DNA of 64,000 nt, taken from NCBI RefSeq assembly GCF_000203795.2, contig NW_006281102.1:1120953-1184952 (forward strand). Reading direction: 5' to 3'. Every line of letters starts with the position of its first letter. Position 1 is the stretch's first letter. The DNA comes from Batrachochytrium dendrobatidis JAM81. Its lineage: Eukaryota > Chytridiomycota > Chytridiomycetes > Rhizophydiales. The notes beneath the pieces are model-generated. The model ran no database searches. It was not told where the DNA came from and saw nothing but the letters and a program-made list of their open reading frames with translations. Positions 34,852 through 56,858 of this stretch are shown here, in pieces. The translations under genes and the position numbers were made by a program.

Positions 34852-36469
34852 ATGTTCTCCTGTACTGCCCGCCGTCTGATTCAGCGCTCAAGCATTACTG
34901 CTGCTCGCTCATGTATTGTTCAGCCCAGTCTTAGGTTCTCTGTTGCTGCTGCTTCCAGACAAGGTCTGTTTTTATCATGACTGGCGTCATCCATCAGCCT
35001 TGGCTCTTATCTGCACTGGCTACTACCATTCCTTTAGTTGAACAATCCACTCCTTCAATTCATGCATTATATGATTGTAATAGTCTGTCCACTCTTTAAG
35101 TGGAACTCAAAAGAACTTGTTTGGGTTGTATTTTAATCACTAGGATTACAATGCAAGTTCATGTTATCAAATAGAACAAAAAGTTCGTTAAAGGAATATA
35201 AAGTGTGACTATTGAAGACTATTCAGAGCTGAGCAGTGCTTTATTGGCTTTACGCCAAAGAATGTCTTGCAGTTGGACTAGCATCTCGTATGACTTGTTC
35301 TTTTGTCAACTCATTCGCATTCTTTTATAATCATGTAAAATGCAACACTTGCAATCACCGTCTATTTTGCTGGAGTAGACAGTGATTGAATGTTCGTTGC
35401 GCTTTCCTATTGACACTGTCTATTTCTTCAACTCTTTTAACCACACCAGTCATCATATGATGCCCTCAATCTCAAATCATGGTTTGAATTGAGATTGAGC
35501 AAGTGTGAGATTGTCTAAAACTGTCATGTGAGCATTGGTTCAGTTTCTATGCAAAAATGACTGCAGAGACTGGTAATTAGAGTTTAAACAATGTTGTTCA
35601 GTAATTTTTGGGAATTGGCTGTCTATTATGTATTTTGGATTCTTGTATAGTGCTTCGTTTTACGTGAACATGGCTGTAGATATCTTTCAAGACTGTACAA
35701 CTTGGTTTTACTCGTATTATTGAATAGCTGGATCTAACAATTATATATTTTTTAAATATCAACTCAATACAGCTGCTCATACTCCTTCCACCGCCTCTAC
35801 TCCCAAGGATGTTGTTCTGGAAGAGCGAGTTCCTGGCTTTCGTGAACCTGACCAGATTGCCACCAACTACGAACTTTCTGCTGGTGTGGAACGTTACGAG
35901 TATCTGAAAATGCTAAAGGGCGAAGATCCATGGGAGGATCTACAGCCTATTGTTCTTACCGAGGCTGGCACGATAAAAAAGCCAATTATTGTGCGAGGTA
36001 TTGATCCAGAGAGATACGTTGGTTGTACAGGTCAGTTTTTACATATTCATACTGGTTTACTCTGAGAATCTCGTCTTTTGACCCACCAATCCCACAATCT
36101 TGATCATTTGCTTTGGATTGACTACATATGACTGATTTCACAATTGACTCATACTGACTCGTTATGTTTTGAATTGTTTTGCAGGCTTCCCCGCCGACTC
36201 TCATGAAGCCGTGTGGCTGACTGTTCGTCCACATGGCGGTGTTGACCGTTGCCCACATTGCGGAAACGTCTTCAAGGTATTTTGAGTAGCATATTCCTAT
36301 TATTCAATCTTCATATCAATGATTGTGTTTCTACAGTACACCTTTACAATAATAATGCATCCTGAATACACCAAGATACTTTCAGTCCCGAACATCACTC
36401 ACCTAAATATGCTTGATTTTTCATTTAAACATCTAGTACCTTTTGGATCAACCCGAAGCGCATCATTAG
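34852..36469 (+). CDS. COX4: cytochrome c oxidase subunit 4 (mammalian COX5B)
   Basis: Nuclear-encoded zinc-binding subunit of respiratory complex IV. Four exons (34852-34963, 35773-36030, 36185-36276, 36437-36469) give 164 residues. Exon 1 is an Arg/Ser-rich presequence (MFSCTARRLIQRSSITAARS). Exon 2 holds PGFREPDQIATNYELSAGVE, RYEYLKMLKGEDPWED, and DPERYVGCTG. Exon 3 has VDRCPHCGNVFK with the CxxC zinc knuckle. The last exon adds only YLLDQPEAHH. The 809-bp first intron is the longest confirmed intron in the right half of the housekeeping block and contains a dispersed element. Confidence 0.95.
35332..35411 (+). repeat. short dispersed element family 2, copy in COX4 intron
   Basis: About 80 bp. 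Shares CATGTAAAATGCAACACTTG, CTATTTTGCT and TTCGTTGCGCTTTCCTA blocks, in this order, with 40481-40570. Internal bases between blocks differ. Confidence 0.75.
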
Positions 36470-36752
36470 TGATGTGAGATGACTCGAAAGAAAATGCTTT
36501 TGCATTCAAAGCACACCCAACTCAATAAAATCCAGTTTTACTGTGCCTTTTAGCTGATTGAATATTTGGAATGGCTTGGTCTATATCAGTTTATTTACTA
36601 TATACACCATCATCTCCTTCATATCAATGACATGGTTATTTTGACAGTGAATTTATATACTGCTGACCACGACATCAAACCAATCCACTATCCAAATCTA
36701 CTTGGATTTAAAAAGATTCAAAAACGATGGGTTGATATACGGACTTTATATA
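36470..36752. other. convergent intergenic spacer
   Basis: 283 bp between COX4 and the At4g15545-like gene ends. A plus-strand frame at 36566 is unsupported. Confidence 0.4.
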
Positions 36753-39034
36753 CTATGCTGTATTAGTGCTGGTGGTACTTTCCCTCATAGCCTCGTATAT
36801 CAATCGACTCATTTGATTACTCAACTCTCCAGGTCCAACAATTCGATGCACTTGTGCAACTGTGTCTGATGCAGAAACACGTCCTGCATTAAATGCAGCG
36901 ACTGCAGTGGCAAACAGCTCAAACGATGACGGTGTGAGAATATCTCGAATATGTCGATATAATGTTGGAGCATCCATGTGCGGTGAATCAGTTTCTTGAG
37001 TCTCAGTGCCAGAGTTTAATTCCTCTACGCTACGTCGATTAAAAGCCGAGTGTGCACCATTTGATGAAGCCAGATACGAAGTCCGTGATTGTGTTGATTT
37101 TGAAAAGGGTAGCGTGTCACTTGATTCTGGGTGAGCTGTTGATGACGGTCCGTTTGAAAGTGACTTGGTATGCTTTGTAAAGCCTCCTGATCGCTGTTCT
37201 GACCGGCGATTGATTAGTACATCTAATCCATTCGAACTTACGCGTCGGGTGTCGTTATTGGTTTGGCCTGCAATGCCATCATCTACAGTATTCCTCGTGG
37301 CCCCGCCTTTTACACTATTTTTTATAACCATATCCCCAGAATAAAGTCGATGTTGATGGTTATTTGAAGGATTTGGATGTGATTTACTAGAAGCCAAAAC
37401 ATCGACAGTCCCCGCTCCCGATTTATCTTGTGTTGTCATAGATGCCAACGAGTAGTCTAGTGCCTGTGTACTCTGGAGTTTGCCAATTTAGGTCAAAAGC
37501 AACATACATATTCATTTATGTACAGTCCAATGCAAATGCACAAAAAATAGGTACATATTAGCAACTACAATCGTACTGCATCATTCAATAACTAGCATCT
37601 AAACCATGTCAGCAACAGCTTACAATATCCAATGAGCGCAACGTGTTATTATGATCAAAATAGGATGTCGAGTCATGTCCTAGATTGGCATGGTCTGGTA
37701 GATTTGAATTAAAATCTTGCATTGAAAGCGGATCTACTTTGTCTTGGCCTTGTGGATTAGTCATACAGGTGATGGCATCGTCATCGACACCAGAAGATCC
37801 ATTGCTCTTGAACCCATCAAGTGCAGCTGACCCAGTGCCAAATAGATTGGATGTTCTATTTTCCAAAGTATTACGCTGCTGCCCAATAGACCCTCCAAGT
37901 CCAGCAGATTCACCTGAAGACACACCTGAATCTTCTGTTTTCTCATTCCGATGCCCACGCGAATCAGAGCTTTCACCAAAGGGATGAAGATGTTCTAATA
38001 AAATAGGACCTGTCGTATATCTGCCCGAATTTTCTGCTTGACTACAAGGTTCGTTCTTACGTACGTGTGGTTGTGATGATAGCTGATAAGTTCCATCAGA
38101 AAGGTTTTGAGGCGGCATGGACAGCATATTACCATAATTCCCATTGTTTCGGGTAAGATCTGGTTTACTTGGAGTGTGTAAATACTCGCCATCTATATTC
38201 CGAGAATCTGAATCCAACGATAAAAGTGGTTGAGCAGCAGGACTAAATTCAACCATGCTTACAATAGACTAGAGTAAATGAGTTCAAACACAAGACGAGT
38301 CAAAATACAACGCATTATAATCAAATAAATTGGCTAGAAACAACCATGCAGAGCATGATTCGAGTATCACAAACACTACCTTTCTGAATGCTTCCAGCTG
38401 GGATGCACTTTTTTTGATCAAATTGTATCTGTCCATCAGCGCACTCTTGGAAGCAATCAATGCCTTTTTTTCTGAAGCTTGTGTTGACAATGCTCGCTCA
38501 AGTTCTGCCACTCTGCGAGTAAGAGCTGCAACCTGAGCATCCAAGGCCGAGTTCTAGTAATGCGAGATCCCATTGCAACTCGATTTAGTTTTGGTTGTAT
38601 TTCTTGAAAGCAGTGATTTATTCATCAACTACAGATTCTAATCTATAGAATTAAGATGACATACCTGGTCTTTATGATGCGAGGCAGTATGTTTCCAATG
38701 TGCAACCTCATGCTTCAAAGCTGCAGCCTGTCGAGTGTATGCATCTTGTATCAAATCAATTCCAGACCGTAACTAAAAGTGTTTTCATCAATAGAATACA
38801 GTAGTCAGACTCAATGACCCGATTAACACATAGTACTGATTGTTTCCGTTTCAATGCCAAAGGTCTGTCCATCGTTGAACATGGTTTAAACAGCAGCCAT
38901 GTAGTCAGACATGACCCGATATTGACAAAATAAAATGGTTGTATTTAGCAGAACTCATCGGTAAAATAGCTCACTTGAGTATCCAAATCCTGATAAGAGG
39001 CCATATCGCTGATAACCGACGGACCAGTTGCCAT
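36753..39034 (-). CDS. At4g15545-like coiled-coil protein
   Basis: Multi-exon gene with start MATGPSVISDMASYQDLDTQ (exon 39034-38975). Next come RSGIDLIQDAYTRQAAALKH and a long coiled coil: AALTRRVAELERALSTQ, then SALMDRYNLIKKSASQLEAF. Two disordered Ser/Asn-rich exons follow. The C-terminal globular part is DAPTLYRHIRDILTPSSFEL plus AVAAFNAGRVSASDTVAQV and HRIVGPGELSNQM. A coiled coil, then a Ser-rich linker, then a C-terminal helical domain (length of coil F-R-x-L-x-x-x-x-F) matches the plant At4g15545 family, whose molecular role is not known. I found no catalytic motif. Confidence 0.65.
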
Positions 39035-39164
39035 TTGATTAGAATAATTAATGGTTAGAATTTCAGGTGAATCTTGACAGTTTTCTCGACTTGGTTGAAT
39101 TTGGCCAAACAATTATCAAGTCCAGCCAAATACTTGAACACTGAAATAAAACCAAGTGGCCAGA
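39035..39164. promoter_or_regulatory. 130-bp divergent promoter
   Basis: Short divergent spacer between the At4g15545-like gene and CHCHD5. No motif identified. Confidence 0.5.
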
Positions 39165-39657
39165 ATGGAGGATACTCTCGATATTGTATCCAAGCACTGT
39201 GGTCTTCAGGTTAAATTATTCGGGTGAGTTACAGATAACTCTGCAGTGTATCTTGCCATGTCTTGCTGGCTGATTGCTTGATCCCTTTTACAAACTCATT
39301 CATATCTGCAACACCATTAGAGCATGTCTTGAGCGCAATGGCGGCAACTGGGAATCAAACTGCTTAAAGGAAAAAAATCAACTGACAAAATGTGCTGAAG
39401 AAAAGTAAGCTATAGACGATTTGATGTTTGAATAGGTTTGTTGGCTTGATCACTGATTCAAATATGGGTTTTATTGCAATGGCACGATATGCGATAGTGT
39501 TGGTAATCTAAAACGAATCAAACAGGAATGCTCTGGCGCAATCGCAGAATACAGACAGTGTCTAACGGAAAACGTTGAAGATCCAAAGGCATGTGTAAAT
39601 CAACTGAGATCGCTCTATCAATGCCATCAAGATGTGGCAAACTCTGCCTTGTCATAG
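39165..39657 (+). CDS. CHCHD5-like twin CX9C mitochondrial protein
   Basis: Three exons (39165-39223, 39321-39404, 39498-39657) give exactly 100 residues. The sequence has two CHCH units, i.e. four CX9C motifs: CGLQVKLFGAC and CLKEKNQLTKC, then CSGAIAEYRQC and CVNQLRSLYQC. The start MEDTLDIVSKHCG and the middle NLKRIKQEC line up with human CHCHD5 and yeast Mix14. Such proteins are oxidised by Mia40 in the intermembrane space. The gene is invisible to simple ORF scanning because each exon is short, and antisense open frames cover the last exon. Confidence 0.85.
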
Positions 39658-39875
39658 GCATAATAAAATACTGCATTTTGTTTTCCATATAATATTCAGC
39701 TGCCTTCTTTCTAAAGCCACGAGTCCAAGTAACGACAATTATTGTATTTTTCCAAGTCGAATGTTGGATTTCATTTGAATGAACATTGCTGGATAGTTGA
39801 TTGAATACATTTCGAGAAACTCGGTTATTTATAAAAGTTGGCTTTGAAAAAACTTTCAATTGTATTTTGTAAAAC

Positions 39876-40434
39876 ATGGTTCAAGGACAAAAAAAGCCAA
39901 AGTCTGTGCTAGCAAGCAAGTCGACAAAGAAATCAAACGAACATCATAGAGGTATGGCTGATTCATTCACTTTACTGTAACTGCAGTGTGTAGCTGATTA
40001 TAAGACTTGCTGGTTCGGATATGTTGCAAGTACTTTTCATTTTTTTTGGCTAATCGATGTTATTGAAACTGTTGAATCTACTTTTAGGCAAGAGAGTTGC
40101 TCCAAAATCAGCTGGTATTATCAAGCAAAAGTCCATCCAAAAGGTTTGTGCTTATTGAGTCAGACAGTTATACTGTAGTAGACTCTTGAATCGTAGCCAA
40201 TTACTAGATTCAAAAGTAAATGTCGAATCATGACTTCAACTTTATTCTAATCACTATATACTACAGAAACTGGCTTCAGCAAATATCAAAAACACCGAGT
40301 CTCTCATGGCCGTTCGAGCTGGTGCAACAGGCAAACTGACCATATTGAAAGATGTTGCAGAAAAAGGCCAAGAAAAAATCAAGAACAAAAAGGCTCATGA
40401 CAAAAGTAATACCGATGGTACTCGAAGAGCTTAG
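39876..40434 (+). CDS. UPF0390 family small basic protein
   Basis: Three exons, 39876-39951, 40088-40143 and 40267-40434, give 99 residues in a closed frame. Start MVQGQKKPKSVLASKSTKKS, then GKRVAPKSAGIIKQKSIQK, then KLASANIKNTESLMAVRAGA. The MxQGQ-K/P start and the Lys-rich body with RxxAPKxA are the signature of UPF0390 (Leydig cell tumour 10 kDa homologue). Function is not established; a nuclear/nucleolar location is plausible from charge. Confidence 0.85.
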
Positions 40435-40470
40435 GCCATCAGCTCAAAATAGCACATTTTAAATATATTG

Positions 40471-40570
40471 CAGTCGTATTCATGTAAAATGCAACACTTG
40501 TATTATCTTGCATTGACGGCCTCTATTTTGCTTCAAAATAAAGTGGTTCATATTCGTTGCGCTTTCCTAC
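40471..40570 (+). repeat. short dispersed element family 2, intergenic copy
   Basis: Shares three ordered blocks with 35332-35411 (CATGTAAAATGCAACACTTG, CTCTATTTTGCT, TTCGTTGCGCTTTCCTA). Preceded by GCAGTCGTATT, which is the reverse complement of the AATACGACT end of repeat family 1. It fills most of the 303-bp spacer between the UPF0390 and PRP8 genes. Confidence 0.75.
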
Positions 40571-40737
40571 TACACATTGATTTGAACACATTCCGTTTGA
40601 AATCCATGTTGTGCCAAGAATGAACAATGTGGAGCTTGTACCTTGCAACATTGCTAATAGTCATCAAGCCATGTTGAACAATGAGAATCACCGCATTAAC
40701 ATCTATAAGCACCAAATGACAGTTCAATATTTTTATT

Positions 40738-51828
<11,091 letters not shown>

Positions 51829-51902
51829 TGTATTCCTCGTTGGATCCTTTTTCTTGCGACAATTCGCTGTAAATCAAAAATATGAAATTATTGCAATTTT
51901 AT
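51829..51902. promoter_or_regulatory. 74-bp spacer between FAR1-like gene and PRP8
   Basis: Same-strand spacer, extremely short for a promoter. PRP8 regulatory sequence probably extends into the 3' end of the upstream gene. Confidence 0.5.
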
Positions 51903-53569
51903 TCAAATCAAATCGGCTGTTTGCTCACGCAAAGCGTTTCTGTTTTGCGTTCTTCTAAATCGAATTTCAGAATTTGTTCCAGAAATCTTTCCAGTTTCAA
52001 TCCTTGTCAAACTAATGGTTTCTGATATCATTTGATTTTCCATAATTACTGGTGGTGCTGGCGCAATGGCTCTTTTTGTATTCACCTTTTTGTGTCGACA
52101 ACCAAACACTCCTTTTGTAGAACCTAAAACCATTGTTTTGGTTCATGTTCATGAAAATAGATTCACATTAATCACCATTATATGATCCAAAGGTTGGTCA
52201 AGAATCTTTTCATAAAAGTTTGAAAATACACAATAAACACACCTGGACAGTCTGCTGAACAGCATAGTTTGCATTTAGCACGCTGTCGCTTGTATTTAAA
52301 TAAATCTGCTGGTTTCTTGACGTGTGCATTGCGCAATAGGTTATGAGACAATGGTAATGTGCTGGAAACAGTGGCATTGGGTATACATCTTTCAAAAATA
52401 GGTCCCGGTCGCGGGGCTAGAGGTCGTCGTTTTACTGAGATATCATTGCATGAAGTTGATTGTGTCATCATGGTTGATGAAATCTGCGATACTGGTGGGG
52501 ATAGGGGTATGTGTTGAGATAGCTGATCCATCAATAACTGAAATGAATATTGTGATTTGAGCAATGGCTGCGATTCTAATACTGAATTCACCTGCTCTGT
52601 TAGATGCTCAAGATTACCCGGATTCTCTGATTGAAACTGCTGGGCTGCAACCAGATAGGCAAGTGTTGGTCCAATTTGACGGAAAAATTGTGCCAATGCA
52701 TCGCTCTCGGAAAAAACATCTGAACTGACATTGGGAAAAGAGTTTGTTGCTAGATCAGTATGCAATGCATGTTCAACTAGGATCGGATTAGCATGTTCCT
52801 TGACAAGATTGTGTGTTTCTGTAGTATGATGCAGGGGCCATAAGCCTGGTGATAAAAGCGACAGTCTTGGAAAAGATTGGGTTCCAGTACTTGCTAATGG
52901 CAAAACTGCTGTATTTGTAGCTGCTGTAAATCCATGATCTACAGAGTCGCTCAAAACTTTAGAATTGTTATGCTCAACTGAAATATCTCTTTTATCATTA
53001 GTCGATTGACATTGAACGCTGGTGTTGAGTGTAGCTGAAATAGAATCTGCCTTGAACTCGGACTGATTGGGTAGAATCACTTTGCTTGAAGCAGACAGGT
53101 TGGACCGAATGGAGTTCAAACCAGACACTGATCGAGCCTGGCATGAGTGCATACAGTTTCTAACCTGCACTCTCCAGACATCTATCTTTTTATGGCCACT
53201 GATCGCAAAAGGGCAAGGCAACAGTTGCTGAGATGCTCTTGTCCCTAAACTCGACTTTCGATGCGACTTGAAAGGCATAGTAGTATCAAAGGAGTTGACA
53301 CAACAAAAAAGAACATCCCTGTCTTTATGAGAGCTCCTAACCTTGAGCATGCATCCATGGTTAGCTGCCAAGTCACCAACAAACTTTTCAAAAGACTCTC
53401 TGGTCTCAAATGTCAAATCCTGCAGCTGTTTGTGAGGAATGTGTGCAGCACAAGGAAGTGGATAAGAAGGGCATGAGCTGCATGTAATAGAAGCAATATA
53501 CATGTCAGAATCAACGGCAAGATGTTGCTGTATCCACATGGAATGTGATGGATATTTGTCAGGATCCAT
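51903..53569 (-). CDS. FAR1/WRKY-GCM1-like zinc-binding DNA-binding protein
   Basis: Two exons, 53569-52243 and 52123-51903, give 515 residues in a closed frame. Residues ~45-140 form a FAR1-type domain: TFETRESFEKFVGDLAANHG, then VLFCCVN, LLPCPFAISGHKKID and WRVQVRNCMHSC, giving the C-x-C...H-x-C/H ligands expected of this zinc finger found in MULE transposases and derived transcription factors. The middle is long and disordered. The end has a second Cys/His cluster, KCKLCCSADCPG spliced to STKGVFGCRHKKVN, which I also associate with fungal FAR1-like regulators. No transposase catalytic domain is seen, so a domesticated regulator is likelier than an active element. Confidence 0.7.
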
Positions 53570-54290
53570 ACAGATTAAAATGTGTTTTGGTAAATTCTCA
53601 ACTGGTGATGATGAAAATAAAACGAGAAATTGTAATTATTGTCAGTGTGCATTTGAAAGTATTCGCATGAAATTCAACCACACTTTTGGGTTTGATTCTC
53701 GTTTGATGTTTTGCAAGTATCGGTAGGTTGCTGATTTGAATGTCATGAGCATTCATTGTGGTTCATGTTGGAAATCTGATTTGTTGAACAATCTGCAGTG
53801 TTTGATGTGTACAATCTAGATTAACCTAAAATGATCATGCAGTCATACCAATGGAAAAGTCATGGTTTGAAATACTGCAATAACAGACTGTTGGATGCTG
53901 TTGTGTCCGAGTGATCCAAAACATGACTAATCGAACAATCAGTCAAATATTTGTTATACAGTCACAGTATGCGGTGACAATGGATTGTATATGTGATGGT
54001 AATTATCCACAATCAGGGTAATGATTTGATATTACCTGATTACTGGATATATCACCGCAATCGAAAATATCAACACAGCATACTACTGAAATTGATTTTC
54101 CACTAACAGCAATGTTTGTATATTGATTCGCCCTACAGGGTGTTTCTGGGTTTGTCCACCCTACAGGGTGTACTTTTGTTTTCTAAATACCCATTTGGAA
54201 ATTGCTGATTGTCGCCCTTGAAACTGTCATCATTATAAAACGGCAATCATATACCAGATTCACGACACTTTCATCACGCTATTCGATACA
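53570..54290. promoter_or_regulatory. divergent spacer with paired inverted-repeat motif and TATA box
   Basis: 721 bp between the FAR1-like gene and the protease-like gene. It contains two near-identical 14-bp elements, CGCCCTACAGGGTG at 54129-54142 and CACCCTACAGGGTG at 54157-54170, 28 bp apart. A TATA-like TATAAA lies at 54235-54240, about 55 bp before the ATG at 54291. Confidence 0.65.
54129..54170. promoter_or_regulatory. pair of CACCCT-AC-AGGGTG elements
   Basis: Each element is an inverted repeat with a 2-bp spacer. The first has one mismatch at its left end. The tandem pair 120-160 bp upstream of the protease-like start looks like a dimeric regulator site. Confidence 0.5.
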
Positions 54291-55925
54291 ATGCTGATTA
54301 CTCTAGAATTCATTCTACTTGCGTTACAAGCGGTTGCTGCGATTCAAATCCCATTAGAATCACCAAATGGAATTACCAGTCAACCAAGTAATAGACTATC
54401 AAAACGATCACCTGTTAAATTGAGTGGTGATATTGGTCGATGTTTCAAGATAAAAGTCAATGTTGATGGAGTCAATGTATGTATCATGTCATGTATTGTG
54501 GTTTGATATCAATAATACCACGTTTAATTAATCTCACACTTGTTTAAAATAGTTGGCTTTACAAGTCGATTCAGCATTTTCTGATATAATTGTACCACTT
54601 TCTAGTTCAAGCAACAATGTAGGTTTGGCTTCAGAAAGTATCTCAAGTGAGAAACCCGTTAATATAAACTACAATGACGACGAGTATAATGGAGTTACTT
54701 CTACAGCCACTGTGACGATTCCAGGTACTGGTATAGCTGGTGTCAATTTACCAGTACTAGCAATTCAAAAACAATCGGCAAGTCTAGTTGGTATTGGTGG
54801 AAAACTCGGTCAGGGAATATTTGGGTTTGGCCATTCCTTGTTTTCAAAGCATTATTCACAATTTACTGCAATGGATATTTTGTACAATGATGGTGTCATT
54901 CCTAATAACGAGATTGGTCTTCAACTATGTCCGTATGGCGCGGCTTTAAAAAGTTCCATCAATATAGGAAACACGGACGTAACTACAAAATGCGGAACGG
55001 ATGGAAAAAGTGTTGCATGGGTACAATCACCAAAAAACAATCAATTTAGTGTCAACATCAAGAGTATACTAGTCAATGACAAATCAGTGGAGCTACCCGA
55101 GGAATTTCAGCAAGTTGTGGAAGATGGACGTACTTTGTACTCGAGTGTGGAAACATGCTATATGTATATGTGCTTCCCTGAAATGGTCGTGTATGTCTTG
55201 ATCAATTCTATTCTTGATAGTGATGCGATCACTGTCAAAACTATGTTTAAAAACGATCACTTCAGCAAAAGAAAGATTAAAAAGAAATTACAAAAAAACC
55301 ATTTAATGTCCAAATCCAAGTATAGTGTCGATTGGGACAAAATGCCAACGCTTTCAATCGTGATGTTTTCTCAAGCCCCCGTAACTGATGACAATCGCGA
55401 TTCCGTTGTAACAATCACACTGGGTCCCAAAGACTATATGCAGATAATTGATTCTGAAGATTGTAAATACTTGACGATTGTATGCAATGTGTGTTGTTTG
55501 ATTAATTTGACTAATATACATGTTGGATTATAGTTATGTTTACTGTAACAGCTTGCCCAAATGATTATGCAAATCTTGGTACATCATTTATGACCCGACT
55601 TAGATTGACATTTGATTTACAAAATCAACGCATTGGGTTTGGTCCTGGATGTGGATGCGAAACTGCAACTGATGGATATCCTACTATCTCGAACGGTGAT
55701 CAAGTACTTTGGTCACCATCACAGTAAGTTGTTTGATATTGATGTGTGGATATGTCAATTGATATATTGATCATGAATTTGATGCATACTGTTAGATTGC
55801 CTGAACAACCAAGTACTTCAGGTTCAGATGGCACATCCACTCCCAAGAAATCGTTTTGGCGACTTGGTAGTACTCGTCATGGTAGTAAGCAAGCAAAGTT
55901 TAATTACGAGAAATTTGATGGCTGA
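54291..55925 (+). CDS. secreted pepsin-family (A1) protein with altered active site
   Basis: Four exons, 54291-54476, 54553-55462, 55534-55723 and 55796-55925, give 471 residues. Signal peptide MLITLEFILLALQAVAAIQ, then a possible KR processing site (LSKRSPVKLSG). Pepsin fold features are GKLGQGIFGFG, LCPYGAALKSSINIGNTD (usual L..GG.D), and LGTSFMTRLRLTFDLQNQRI with GFGPGCGC at the end. The first catalytic motif, normally DTGSSD, reads VDSAFSD; the second, normally D(T/S)GTT, reads VEDGRTL. A basic Lys-rich insertion (FSKRKIKKKLQK) and a Ser/Thr tail are unusual. It is probably a pseudo-protease or one with relaxed chemistry. Chytrid pathogens have expanded families of this type. Confidence 0.78.
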
Positions 55926-56858
55926 GCAGATATAGCAATAAAATTGGTTATTTGTTGAATGGATGGTGACCATGATTATGTTATAGTTGATATGATGTAC
56001 ATCAGGATTCTTGGTGTTAACAATAATCAACAACTGATCAAGCAGTTACAGACTCTCAATAAACTCGGCTGAATACAATTCATTAGTGACAAACTGATAT
56101 TATATGTATTTTTAATGTTGTGTGTTTATGTTTGACTGTGTGATATGTTCAAGCCGTGCATGTATTGGATCAGTCCAGTGTGTATTGTAGTTGTTTGATA
56201 CACGATGATCACGCATACTATTGCATTGGTAATACATGGTATGGATTGAATATACATGATCCAAGTGTATCAATCATGGTATGCATTGTTGGAATCCATC
56301 ACTGTATATCTGGATGATCATGTCGACACTAAATGTGCGATATCAACAGTTGGAATATGGTATACTGGTGCAAGTATATGATGGTTTACATTCCATTAGC
56401 ATATCTGATCATATTGTTGGCATTGTATATTCAACATGTGATACTTGACACACGACAGAGTTGATACTGCAACTGATATCTGTGATCAGTCAAGCTATTG
56501 ATGCAACTATTGATACCACAATCGACGAGTCAAACCAGTCAAATTGATCGGATCTGATATCAACACACATGACTATTGTTGATATTGGTATTGTATGTGT
56601 CAATACGACATGTCAAACAATATCATATTGGCACAATACACACATGCATGTCAGCATCATCAATGTGTACAACTATGCAATATCAAATGGCAATTGTATT
56701 GTATTGGAAATACAAGTGTCAATGTACAATATGATATCATGCCAACCAAGACTGTGAAATAATCAGATATAATATCAAGTGATAACTGTATTTTATTCAA
56801 ACAAAAATCCAATTGAATCAGTTGGAATGAGTTCAAATTAGCATTCAAATCAATTGAA
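55926..56858. other. AT-rich gene-poor spacer
   Basis: 933 bp with no supported gene. It is full of short recurring words such as GATATCAAC, TTGATATT and ATGATC, giving many tiny open frames by chance. Confidence 0.5.

Noticed and set aside
39518..39877. 119-codon minus-strand frame
   Set aside because: Lies opposite the last CHCHD5 exon. The plus strand has a fully closed 100-residue four-CX9C protein, which explains the coding signal.
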